Assembly (NCBI GenBank): GCA_944389925.1
Contig: CALXOD010000001.1
Coordinates: 1-64,000, forward strand
Reading direction: 5' to 3'
DNA: 64,000 nt
Source: an uncultured Victivallaceae bacterium
GTDB taxonomy: Bacteria > Verrucomicrobiota > Lentisphaeria > Victivallales > Victivallaceae
This document shows, one piece after another, positions 43,651-52,290 of this stretch. How positions within the stretch are numbered: the first letter of the stretch is position 1; each line of letters opens with the position of its first letter. The position numbers and the translations under genes are program-made. A model generated the notes under the pieces. That model saw nothing but the letters and a program-made list of their open reading frames with translations. It was not told where the DNA came from and searched no databases.

Positions 43651-44348
43651 AAGCGTTCCTGATGATCTTGAATTTATGTCTCGTCCTCGGCCTCGTCTGG
43701 CAGGTTTCAGGTTTTTTCAAAAAAGAAGAACCGGAATTGGCTGTTGTCCGCAAGGATCGTAAAAGTACGTCTGTTCAAAATACAGCAGCCACAGCAAAAG
43801 GGTCCGCACTGCCGGATTACGAGGATGCAGTCCTGTCGGTGAATCGGAAAAATATCTTTGACCTGAACCGCTGTCCGGAAACTCTTTCCGCCCGCGGCGG
43901 CTCGCAGATCGCCCTGCTGGGCACTTACACGGTCGGCCCGCTCCGGGGGGCGATTTTCAAACAGAGCCAGCAGGTCCGTCGGGTGCCATACGGACCGATG
44001 ATCAATCGCGGCGGTCGCCAGCAGCAGCAGACTCGACAGATCCCGCTGAAACGTTTCGTCAAGTTGGGAGAAACCTTGGAAAACGGCTACACTCTGACTG
44101 AAGTATATCCCAATAAAGTGGTTCTTTCCCGCGGTGGTGGCACCACGGAAATGTATCTCGAACGGGCTTCCACCAATTCGCCGGCCTCTTTGGCGGCAGC
44201 CGCAGCAGCAGCCCGGCGGGCCCGTCCCAGCGCACAACAGGTTCAAACCACGATGATGAGACAGCAGCTGCAAATGATGCGCCAGTTGATTCAGAATACC
44301 AACCGGCAGGGTGGCGGCAGCAATAACCGCAGTACCAGAAGCAGATAA
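43647..44348 (+). CDS. GspC/PilP-like periplasmic protein
   Basis: A 233-residue protein with an N-terminal hydrophobic helix and a periplasmic HR-like domain (KNIFDLNRCPE, then IALLGTYTVGPLRGAIF and KLGETLENGYTLTEVYPNKVVLSR). This resembles the homology region of GspC/PilP, which links the inner-membrane platform to the secretin. The C-terminal tail of about 60 residues is rich in Ala, Arg and Gln and ends in repeats of Asn, Arg and Ser. It overlaps the previous stop by 4 nt; gspD starts 49 nt downstream. Confidence 0.75.
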   Translation: MKAFLMILNLCLVLGLVWQVSGFFKKEEPELAVVRKDRKSTSVQNTAATAKGSALPDYEDAVLSVNRKNIFDLNRCPETLSARGGSQIALLGTYTVGPLRGAIFKQSQQVRRVPYGPMINRGGRQQQQTRQIPLKRFVKLGETLENGYTLTEVYPNKVVLSRGGGTTEMYLERASTNSPASLAAAAAAARRARPSAQQVQTTMMRQQLQMMRQLIQNTNRQGGGSNNRSTRSR

Positions 44349-44397
44349 AAACAGGATATTAATGTCAATCATGACCAATATAACAGGGAAAAAAACC

Positions 44398-47295
44398 ATG
44401 CTCCTCCAACTCCTCAACCGCCGGCCCTGGCTGCTGCGCGGAGTCAACGTGTTTGCGCTCTCACTGTTTGTGTTCTCCATGAACGGCTGCGCCTATCTGC
44501 AATCGCTGGAAAATCCGGAGGAAAATAAAAACGAACCGGAAAATAAATTCGACTTCATCGAACGAAATAAAGCGCAACATTACGTCGCACCGGACGCCGG
44601 CGCTCCGGATGAAATCGGGATCGGTAAATCCGCCGACAATGAAAAGGTCGAACAACAGACCAAGGACTTCAACCGCCCCACCCCCAAAGAACGGGATGAC
44701 AAGGTCAAAAATCGCGATCTTGCACCACGTTTCTATGAAGATTTCATCGTCCTGGACGGCGATCAGGAGCTGGACGTGGCTTTGACTTTCAACTCCACGC
44801 CACTGGTTGATACCCTGCCCGCATTCGCCGATATTCTCGGATTCAATTTTACCGCGGACAGCGAAATCAGAAGTTCCGTCACCATTAATCTCAATTCCCG
44901 TATGACCCGGCGGGAACTGTGGGAAACCTTCGACAGCATGCTCAAAGTTGCCGGTGTCAGCGCCATCAAAAACGGCCAGCTGCTCAACATCATGCCGATC
45001 ACCAAAATTCCGGCGCAGGCGGCCCTGCGCGTCGGCAATCGTTATGACGGCGGCAGTGAAGTCATCACCCGCACCATGGAAAATGTCGCCAGCCGGGAAG
45101 CAGTCATTCAGCTGCGCCCCTTTCTGACGAAATCCGGCGCTGCCATTGATGTCACCCGGACCAATACCATTCTGGTCAGCGACGATGCCACCAATATTCC
45201 CAAACTCAAGGAAATTCTGGATCTGATCGACCAGGCGGGACGCCAGAACTGGCCACGGACCATTATTTACTGCAACAATGTCAAACCCTCCAAAATGGCC
45301 CAGGAGCTGACGGAAATCCTGCCGGTTCTGGGATTCCCGATTACCTTGTCCACGGATCGTACCGAAACCCCGGGCTCCATCCGCCTGACCAGTGTCGATC
45401 GTCTCCAGATTCTGGTGGCCACGGCTGCCAATGAGGAAGCCATTAAGGAAGTAACCGACTGGGCCGCCTTACTCGACAGTGCAGACGCCTCCGACCAGGA
45501 GCGTCTTTACATCTACAAGGTAGCCCACGGGAAAGCCCGGCAGCTGGCTCAGGCTCTGACAGTAATTTTCGCCACGCAGGGAACCGCCATGACGGTCGAT
45601 TCCGGTACAGGTAATCAGCGCAATGAAGCACTCAATGCTCAGGCGACCCGTCAGGTCAATCAGACGATTACAGCCCAGAACCGTTATTCCACCAATAATA
45701 TGCCGATCACCCAGGTGGACAAGGCTTCCAGCGTATTCGACACCCCGCTGCGGCTGTTCGCCGACGGTGTGCAGAACCGGCTGGTCATCCGCACCACTCC
45801 GCGTACCTACGCCATGGTCAAAGCCATGCTGGACCGGCTGGACGTGGTACCGGCCCAGGTGCTGCTGCAGATTCTGGTAGTGGAAATTACGCTGAATGAC
45901 AGCAATGAGTTCGGCATCAACTTCAATGCCGTAGGAGGCAACAACGGCACCGGAGTTTCCACCGGCGGCGACTTTACGGGAACGCCTGCGACTACCACCG
46001 ACCCCAATGGATTCACCTTCTCCGTTTTCAACGAAAAGAATCCGGATGAGAAATTCGCCACTCTCCATGCACTGGCCGGTCGCGAAAACATCAAGGTTAT
46101 CTCCACCCCGCAATTGGTGGTTACCAGCAATACGGAAGCCACCATTCAGGTGGGTCAACGGGTCCCCCTCTTGACGGCGGACTATACCAATGTCGATTCC
46201 CAGCAGGGAGCGATCAGCCGGTCGTATGATTATGAAGATACCGGGATCATTCTGGAAATTGTTCCGCAAGTTACCAGCCGTGACCTGATCGCACTGGAAA
46301 TCAAGCAGACGGTCTCGGAAGCAGTCAAAAACACCATCACCAGCGCGGCCGACACCCCGGTCATCAACCAGCGAATGCTGGAAACCACCATGACCATCAC
46401 CAATGGCCGTACCATGGTTATCGGGGGCATGATTCAGGAAAAGAACACTGATACTCTGGCTTCGGTGCCGATCGTTTCCGGCATTCCGTTCCTGCGGCGG
46501 GTCTTCGGAAATACGAGTCAGTCGGTGAATCGTACCGAACTGCTGGTTCTGATCACCGGTTACATTATTGATGAAAAGAGCCCGGTCGAAGACATGCTCA
46601 AACGCTACAATAATTCGGTCAAGGCGTTGAGCGTCTTTGAAAATGAACTGGAAGAACAGCACAAGATGGACTTGGCTCAAGCCCGGCGCGCTCAGGCGGA
46701 ACGGGCTAAAAAAGAGGCGGAAGCCGCCAAAATCAAGGCGGAAAATGAAGCCATGGAAAAAGCAGCAAACGCTCAGGCCGCCGCCAAGGAAATGGTGGAA
46801 AAAGAAGTAGCCGCACGGGAAGCTGCAACAACGACCGTGGACCAGAAACAGCAAGTCCCAGCAGAAACAAAAGCGGAAGCAGAAGCAGCCGCCATTGCCA
46901 AAGCTCAGGAGGCAGCGGCCAAAGAGGCCGAAGCGAAAGCCGCTGCGGAAGCGGCAGCACAGGAAGCGGCAGCCCGGGAAGCGGCAGCTAAAAAGGAAGC
47001 GGAAGTCAAAGAGATGGTCGCCAAGGAAGTAGCCGCCAGAGAGGCAGCGGTTCAAAAAGCAGCACCGGAAGCTCCGGTCAAAGAAAAGGTCCCCGCCACT
47101 CCGCAGCAGACGCCTGAGACGACCAATCCGGCGGCAGTCGTGCCTGCCACTCAGCCGCTCCCCAAGGCAGAAGCTCCTCAGGAACCGGCCAAGGAGAATC
47201 CTCCTGCTTCCCCGCAGCAGACGCCTGAGATGACCAATCCGGCGGCAGCCGTGCCTGCCACTCAGCCGGAATCCCGGACGGAGGCGAAACAATGA
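44398..47295 (+). CDS. GspD-type secretin with long Ala/Glu-rich C-terminal extension
   Basis: Outer-membrane secretin of 965 residues, a lipoprotein (signal ends SMNGC). N-domains are visible at LDVALTFNSTPLVDTLPAFA and in the repeated blocks ending in LKEILDLID and TDWAALLDS. The secretin core contains VLLQILVVEITLNDSNEFG, STPQLVVTSNTEATIQVGQRVP and the closing FLRRVFGNTSQSVNRTELLVLITGYII. About 225 further residues follow, highly charged and Ala-rich with likely coiled coil, ending in two near-identical Pro/Thr-rich repeats. Such an extension is not usual in GspD. The start at 44398 is chosen for AGGGA 8 nt upstream; earlier in-frame ATGs at 44362 and 44371 are possible. Confidence 0.88.
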   Translation: MLLQLLNRRPWLLRGVNVFALSLFVFSMNGCAYLQSLENPEENKNEPENKFDFIERNKAQHYVAPDAGAPDEIGIGKSADNEKVEQQTKDFNRPTPKERDDKVKNRDLAPRFYEDFIVLDGDQELDVALTFNSTPLVDTLPAFADILGFNFTADSEIRSSVTINLNSRMTRRELWETFDSMLKVAGVSAIKNGQLLNIMPITKIPAQAALRVGNRYDGGSEVITRTMENVASREAVIQLRPFLTKSGAAIDVTRTNTILVSDDATNIPKLKEILDLIDQAGRQNWPRTIIYCNNVKPSKMAQELTEILPVLGFPITLSTDRTETPGSIRLTSVDRLQILVATAANEEAIKEVTDWAALLDSADASDQERLYIYKVAHGKARQLAQALTVIFATQGTAMTVDSGTGNQRNEALNAQATRQVNQTITAQNRYSTNNMPITQVDKASSVFDTPLRLFADGVQNRLVIRTTPRTYAMVKAMLDRLDVVPAQVLLQILVVEITLNDSNEFGINFNAVGGNNGTGVSTGGDFTGTPATTTDPNGFTFSVFNEKNPDEKFATLHALAGRENIKVISTPQLVVTSNTEATIQVGQRVPLLTADYTNVDSQQGAISRSYDYEDTGIILEIVPQVTSRDLIALEIKQTVSEAVKNTITSAADTPVINQRMLETTMTITNGRTMVIGGMIQEKNTDTLASVPIVSGIPFLRRVFGNTSQSVNRTELLVLITGYIIDEKSPVEDMLKRYNNSVKALSVFENELEEQHKMDLAQARRAQAERAKKEAEAAKIKAENEAMEKAANAQAAAKEMVEKEVAAREAATTTVDQKQQVPAETKAEAEAAAIAKAQEAAAKEAEAKAAAEAAAQEAAAREAAAKKEAEVKEMVAKEVAAREAAVQKAAPEAPVKEKVPATPQQTPETTNPAAVVPATQPLPKAEAPQEPAKENPPASPQQTPEMTNPAAAVPATQPESRTEAKQ
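47101..47268 (+). repeat. Two 57-bp direct repeats in the gspD tail
   Basis: Copies at 47101-47157 and 47212-47268 differ at two bases and stay in frame. They encode PQQTPETTNPAAVVPATQP and its variant. A 54-bp spacer separates them. They suggest a recent duplication in the secretin tail. Confidence 0.85.
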
Positions 47296-48893
47296 GTCTG
47301 CCGGAACCGCAGAAAACACCACAGCAGCGCCTGAAGGAATACCTGACGGATCATTATCAGGACTACGCCGGTCTGCTGGCGGAGAACACTCCCCGCAATG
47401 CAGACCGGAAACTGCTGGCCGCCGGTCAGTTGACGGAACCGGAGCTGTTGGCGTTATACAGTCGTTTTTTCGAACTGCCGATCGCGGATGAAGAAGAGAT
47501 CGGCGAACCGGAAATTTACCCGGGGCTCTCTCCGGAAGCGCTGAATGCGAATTTATTTCTTCCCTTTGACTGGGATGAAGATTCCATGCGGATTCTGGTG
47601 TCCGATCCGTATTCCCTGGATAATCAGCGCTACCTGATCAGCCGAGCCATCAATCTGAAGTGCCGATTTGAACTGGTTCGCCGCTCGTTTCTGGAGCGTC
47701 AGCTCAGCAAAACCGGACAGCAGGAAGAAGAAGACGATACAGTCAACGCCGGTGCGGAAGATGAAAATACGCTGCGCACCATGGCCGGAGAAGCACGTAT
47801 TGTGCGTCTGGTCAACGACATCTTCAATCGCGCCATTGACCTTGGAGCTTCCGACATTCACGTCGAGCCCGGAGAAATTTCTGTTTCGGTCCGATGCCGG
47901 GTTGATGGTGTCTTGACTGAAATCATCAATGTCCCGCGCTCACAATTCCCGGCAATTGCCTCCCGTATCAAGCTGATTGCCGGACTTAACATCGCAGAAA
48001 GTCGTCTACCTCAGGACGGCCGAACCAATATCCAGCTCGGCCGCATGAAACTGGATATGCGTGTCAGTACCATTCCGATCCTGACCGGCGAAAGTATCGT
48101 GCTGCGTCTGCTCAACAGCGAGGCGATTACTTTTGACCTGAAGTCCCTGGGGATGGACGCAGCCATGCTGCAGAAATTTGACAAAATGATCCAGATTCCG
48201 CATGGAATCATCCTCGTGGTCGGACCAACCGGGAGCGGGAAAACCACCACTCTCTACAGCGTGATTGCCCAGCTGAACGACCAGAAGAAAAAGATCATCA
48301 CTGTGGAAGACCCCGTCGAATACAAAACCCCCGGGTTGTGCCAGATGCAGGTCAATTCCAAAATCGGCGTTACATTTGCCTCCGGTCTCCGTTCCATTGT
48401 GCGTCAGGACCCGGATATCATCCTGGTCGGGGAAATCCGCGACAAGGAAACCGCTGACATCGCCATCAATGCCGCTCTGACCGGCCACCTGGTTCTCAGT
48501 ACCCTGCACACCAATGACGCAGTAGGGGCAGTCACCCGCCTGATTGATATGGGAGTGGAAGGATTTCTGGTAGCCTCGGCACTTTACGGAGTGCTGTCGC
48601 AGCGACTGGTACGCAAAATCTGTACCTCCTGTCAGGGGACCGGTCATGGTCCGGACGGCGGAAAATGCCGCCGCTGCAACGGAACCGGATTCAAAGGCCG
48701 CTGCGGCATCTTCGAGCTGCTGCACATGGATGATGAACTCCGACGGGCAGTCAATGTCAACGCCCCAAGCTCTGAACTGGAAAAAATCGCAGTGAAAAAC
48801 GGTATGATTCCTCTGCGGGATGACGGTCTGGCCAAAGTCAAGGCCGGCATCACTACGCTGGAGGAATTGAGCCGGAGCACCGCGGAGGTTTGA
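47292..48893 (+). CDS. gspE: GspE/PilB-type secretion ATPase
   Basis: Cytoplasmic hexameric ATPase of 533 residues that drives pseudopilus assembly. Walker A GPTGSGKTTTLYS is near residue 310, the Asp box ITVEDPVEY and Walker B DIILVGEIRD near 375, and the His box LSTLHTNDA near 405. A tetra-cysteine zinc module (CTSCQGTG and CRRCNGTG, about residues 443-465) is present, as in GspE. The N-terminal 140 residues are the GspL-binding region. Overlaps gspD by 4 nt (ATGA). Confidence 0.95.
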   Translation: MSLPEPQKTPQQRLKEYLTDHYQDYAGLLAENTPRNADRKLLAAGQLTEPELLALYSRFFELPIADEEEIGEPEIYPGLSPEALNANLFLPFDWDEDSMRILVSDPYSLDNQRYLISRAINLKCRFELVRRSFLERQLSKTGQQEEEDDTVNAGAEDENTLRTMAGEARIVRLVNDIFNRAIDLGASDIHVEPGEISVSVRCRVDGVLTEIINVPRSQFPAIASRIKLIAGLNIAESRLPQDGRTNIQLGRMKLDMRVSTIPILTGESIVLRLLNSEAITFDLKSLGMDAAMLQKFDKMIQIPHGIILVVGPTGSGKTTTLYSVIAQLNDQKKKIITVEDPVEYKTPGLCQMQVNSKIGVTFASGLRSIVRQDPDIILVGEIRDKETADIAINAALTGHLVLSTLHTNDAVGAVTRLIDMGVEGFLVASALYGVLSQRLVRKICTSCQGTGHGPDGGKCRRCNGTGFKGRCGIFELLHMDDELRRAVNVNAPSSELEKIAVKNGMIPLRDDGLAKVKAGITTLEELSRSTAEV

Positions 48894-48903
48894 GAACCGC
48901 ATT

Positions 48904-50106
48904 ATGCCGAGATACAAATACATAGCTGTTCCGGTCAACGGCGGCGAACAACGGGAGATGATCCTGGAGGCGGACAATACAGCTGAAGCGCTCAGCAAAT
49001 TGCGCAGCTGTTTCATGACGCCGGTGCGCTACCTCGGTGAAGAGGGAGGAGCTTCCTTTGGGTTGGCCCTGTTCGGCCACAAACGCGCCGACGGTTACGA
49101 GTTCACCAGCCAGCTGGCGCCGTTGCTTTCAGCCAATATTCCGCTGGAACGGGCGCTGGCCATTATCGCAGAAAGCAGTTCCGATGAAGCTATGCGGGAA
49201 CTGGGCCTCTCTTTGCGGCAGGGACTGCATGAGGGGAAAAAATTTTCCGACCTCATCCGCTCCTGCGGCAACACCTTTCCCAGTTTCTATCCCAATCTGA
49301 TTGAAACCGGTGAAGAAACCGGCTGTCTACCGGAAGTTACGGAAGAGTTGCGCCGCTTCATGTCGGAAAGCAAGGAGACGCGGGACTTCATCATCTCCAG
49401 CTCCATTTATCCATCGGTGGTACTGGGAATTACGGTGGTCGTGGTAATTGTCATGTTCACCATTTTCGTACCGCGTTTTGCAGTAATTTTTTCAGATATG
49501 GGGCGGGAACAGCCGCCGCCGATGGTTTTTTTGATGACCATGAGTACGGTGTTGAGCCACGCCTGCTGGCTGGTGCCGCTTTGCGCGGCAGGCGCCTGGT
49601 TCGGAGCCAAAGCTTACATGGGAGCCGCCCAATTCCGGGAATGGCGCAGTGCCCTGCTGACCCGGATTCCGGTCTTCGGAAAAATTCTGGTGGAAGTAGA
49701 AGTGGGACGCTTCATCCGGACTCTGGCGATCCTGATCTCCAATCATGTGGATATCATCAAAACCGTGCGAATCTCGGAAAAAGTGATCCAGAATCAGGTC
49801 ATTCGCGACAGCTTCTCCACGCTGGAGCCGAAGTTGCGCGGGGGCGAAAAACTCTCCGCCGCCCTGGCCGGAAATGCTTTTCTGCCCCCCGGGCTGGCCT
49901 CCAAAGTCCGCGTCGGCGAAGAATCCAGCTCGGTCGGACCGATGCTGACCCGGAGCGCCGAACATCTGGAGGAAGGGACCCGCAGGAAAATCAAGCGACT
50001 GCTCAGCCTGTTCGAGCCGGTGGTCATCGTCTTTCTGGCACTTATGGTACTGGTGGTGGTGGTCTCTATTTTTCTTGCGATTATGGAAATCAATCAGGTT
50101 GACTAG
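48904..50106 (+). CDS. gspF: GspF/PilC-type inner-membrane platform protein
   Basis: A 400-residue polytopic protein of the secretion platform. After an N-terminal domain (PRYKYIAVPVNGGEQREMIL) come two T2SSF repeats: FTSQLAPLLSANIPLERAL and FIRTLAILISNHVDIIKTV. Hydrophobic helices lie at about residues 175-195, 220-240 and at the C-terminus. Usual family length. It starts 10 nt after gspE with only a weak ribosome site, suggesting coupling. Confidence 0.94.
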   Translation: MPRYKYIAVPVNGGEQREMILEADNTAEALSKLRSCFMTPVRYLGEEGGASFGLALFGHKRADGYEFTSQLAPLLSANIPLERALAIIAESSSDEAMRELGLSLRQGLHEGKKFSDLIRSCGNTFPSFYPNLIETGEETGCLPEVTEELRRFMSESKETRDFIISSSIYPSVVLGITVVVVIVMFTIFVPRFAVIFSDMGREQPPPMVFLMTMSTVLSHACWLVPLCAAGAWFGAKAYMGAAQFREWRSALLTRIPVFGKILVEVEVGRFIRTLAILISNHVDIIKTVRISEKVIQNQVIRDSFSTLEPKLRGGEKLSAALAGNAFLPPGLASKVRVGEESSSVGPMLTRSAEHLEEGTRRKIKRLLSLFEPVVIVFLALMVLVVVVSIFLAIMEINQVD

Positions 50107-50148
50107 TATATTATTTCAGACACTCAAATACCGGGAAGGAGCCCTGCT

Positions 50149-50571
50149 ATGAAAAAGAAACTTCTGAAACGTAATCTGTTCACCTTGATCGAAGTGGTGG
50201 TGGTGATTGTCATTCTGGTGATGCTCGCCTCGATCGCCACTCCGCTCTACTTCAAACACGTCAGCAAAGCGAAACGCGATACTGCCAGAACTCAGCTGAA
50301 GCTGCTGGATCAGGCCCTGATGGACTATAAACTTGACGTCGGGCACTATCCCGAAACCGCCGACGGCCTCCAGATGCTGGTCGAAAACGTCACTCAGGAA
50401 GAAAAATGGGACGGTCCCTACATCAAACCGTCTGTCCCCAAAGATCCCTGGGGCAATGACTATGTTTATGTTTGCCCGGGCGAGCACGGCGATTATGACC
50501 TCTCCAGCTACGGTGCCGACGGCCAGCAGGACGGTGAAGGCGAAAACGCCGACGTGAACAACTGGGAATAA
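50149..50571 (+). CDS. gspG: GspG major pseudopilin
   Basis: Major pseudopilin of 140 residues. The prepilin leader KKKLLKRNL precedes FTLIEVVVVIVILVMLASIA. Glu5 is in place, but the residue before Phe is Leu rather than Gly. The globular domain has the GspG calcium-site signature region (DPWGNDYVYVCPGEHGDYDLSSYGADG) and a C-terminal acidic stretch. The ATG has AAGGAG 7 nt upstream. It lies between gspF and the minor pseudopilins. Confidence 0.93.
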   Translation: MKKKLLKRNLFTLIEVVVVIVILVMLASIATPLYFKHVSKAKRDTARTQLKLLDQALMDYKLDVGHYPETADGLQMLVENVTQEEKWDGPYIKPSVPKDPWGNDYVYVCPGEHGDYDLSSYGADGQQDGEGENADVNNWE

Positions 50572-50580
50572 TGATCTGCC

Positions 50581-51192
50581 ATGCGGCTGTACCGCTCCTT
50601 TACCCTGATTGAACTGGTGGTGGTGACCGTAATCACGGCACTGGCCATCGGGCTGGCCGCGAACACGCTGCGGCAGCGCTCCGGCCCGGCCCAGTTCGAT
50701 CAGGCGGCGCGGGAATTCCGGCAATTCTGTACCGCCACCCGTTCGCAGGCGATGGAGCTGGGACGCGACCGGGTGGTGTATTATTATTTCAATGACCGCA
50801 CCTTCCGCTCAAGCGATCCGGAAAAAACACCGCCGCCCCGGGAGGAAGAAACCATCATTCTTCAGGAGGTCCCTGAAGAATATCGCAACGACACCGACAA
50901 TCCGGAATCGGAAAACTATGTCGCTCCCCCCAATTTTGCCTCATTGAAATGGCGGATTCCGGAAGATTACCAGATTCGAAACGGCGGAGCGGACGAGCTG
51001 GAATACGCAGATTCATTATTTGAAAATGATGACGAGGATCTGGAATGCGTGGAAGTGTTCCGTTTTTTCTCCGATGGTGGAGCGGCAGGGGAACTGTTGT
51101 TTACGCTGCAGTTCAAAAAGTGGGCGAAAACATTCCGGATTTCGCCTCTGACCGGCCGTATTCTGGAAGAAGAAAGCGAGGCACATGAATGA
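50581..51192 (+). CDS. GspH-like minor pseudopilin
   Basis: A 203-residue pseudopilin with leader RLYRS and FTLIELVVVTVITALAIGLA; position -1 is Ser, not Gly. The middle region (about residues 70-160) is a charged insert. GspH assignment rests on order after GspG and on overall size. It overlaps gspI by 4 nt (ATGA). Confidence 0.78.
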   Translation: MRLYRSFTLIELVVVTVITALAIGLAANTLRQRSGPAQFDQAAREFRQFCTATRSQAMELGRDRVVYYYFNDRTFRSSDPEKTPPPREEETIILQEVPEEYRNDTDNPESENYVAPPNFASLKWRIPEDYQIRNGGADELEYADSLFENDDEDLECVEVFRFFSDGGAAGELLFTLQFKKWAKTFRISPLTGRILEEESEAHE

Positions 51193-51605
51193 CCCGCCGC
51201 CGTTGTAAAAGACCGTTGACTCTGGTAGAAGTCGTCGTTTCCATGGCGATTCTGGCACTGTCACTGGTGCCGTTTCTGTCCCTGGCCAACTCGGCGCAGC
51301 TGCGCATGGCAAAAGCCCGGGAAAAATGGATCCGTTTTCACATGCTTTCTCAGGCGGCGGAATACCTGATGCTCCAGGAAATGGAGGATCCGGAACTGCC
51401 GGGACCGGATTTTTTCGATTATCCCGGTTATAAAATCATGTGCGAATACAAAACGGTCGAGGATCTCCCGGAGGACTTGACCGGTTTGCTCGGCCAGGCC
51501 GAACTGCAATGCTGCGTCATCGAACTGGTGGATACCAATACAGGAGAAGTAGTGGACACCCTTTACATCGACAGGATCAACTATGACGAAATCAATGAAG
51601 AATAG
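51189..51605 (+). CDS. GspI-like minor pseudopilin
   Basis: A 138-residue pseudopilin. Its leader ends CKRP and continues LTLVEVVVSMAILALSLV; here the mature protein would start with Leu and -1 is Pro, an atypical cleavage site. The short globular domain fits GspI. The gene overlaps both neighbours. Confidence 0.75.
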   Translation: MTRRRCKRPLTLVEVVVSMAILALSLVPFLSLANSAQLRMAKAREKWIRFHMLSQAAEYLMLQEMEDPELPGPDFFDYPGYKIMCEYKTVEDLPEDLTGLLGQAELQCCVIELVDTNTGEVVDTLYIDRINYDEINEE

Positions 51606-52290
51606 AAGACGGCATGGTTTTTCGCTGGTCGAAGTGATTGTTGCCACCGCGCTGCTTTCTCTGGTGGGCATGATCATTGCGGTATCGGTTCATACCTTCA
51701 ACCGCAGTTACAGCAAGGCCCAGAAAGTCAGTCAATGGCTGGAACGCAATCAAGCGCTGGACCGGATTGCGGAAAACACCTTGCGTTCCGCCATCCCCTT
51801 TACCTGGCCGAATACTGACACGGGAGAAGACGAAATCGTTTTCGAAGGCGAAGAAAATGAATTATGGCTGACCGCCCAGAATCGCAGCTATGGTAAACAG
51901 GGAGCTTTCCGATTCGTGCGCATCTACCAGGAGGATGACCAGCTGCTCTGTGATTATTCCACGACTCCGCTGCTGCCCTGGCTGGAGCTGGAAGATCAGG
52001 AATACGAAACGGAACTCATTACTGACGGTGTTATGCAGATCTCCTTTCTGTATGGGGACTATGAGGATAATGAGCTCAAATGGTATGAAAACTGGGATGA
52101 GGAGGAACACGACGGATTCCCATTGGCCATTCAGCTGACTGTGGAATGGCAGGACGGTACGAAAGAACGCTGGCTCCGCCGAACCGCCGGAACCAGTACC
52201 AATACAGAATACCTGACCGGTACAACTCCGGGAGGCAGCACCTCATCCTCCGGAAACTCCGGCGGCGGTTCAGGAGGAGGACGACAGTGA
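51583..52290 (+). CDS. GspJ-like minor pseudopilin
   Basis: A 235-residue pseudopilin with canonical leader: RRRHG then FSLVEVIVATALLSLVG. It is the only one of the four with Gly at -1. The remainder matches GspJ length, and a Ser/Gly-rich tail ends it. ATG 51583 has AGGA 6 nt upstream, although it overlaps gspI by 23 nt; an alternative ATG is at 51595. The stop overlaps the gspK GTG. Confidence 0.8.
   Translation: MTKSMKNRRRHGFSLVEVIVATALLSLVGMIIAVSVHTFNRSYSKAQKVSQWLERNQALDRIAENTLRSAIPFTWPNTDTGEDEIVFEGEENELWLTAQNRSYGKQGAFRFVRIYQEDDQLLCDYSTTPLLPWLELEDQEYETELITDGVMQISFLYGDYEDNELKWYENWDEEEHDGFPLAIQLTVEWQDGTKERWLRRTAGTSTNTEYLTGTTPGGSTSSSGNSGGGSGGGRQ

Noticed and set aside
45469-47322. 617-codon open frame on the minus strand across gspD
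   Set aside because: The opposite strand encodes a clear secretin. The minus reading is a low-complexity Arg/Leu/Phe/Gly string produced by the Ala/Glu-rich tail.
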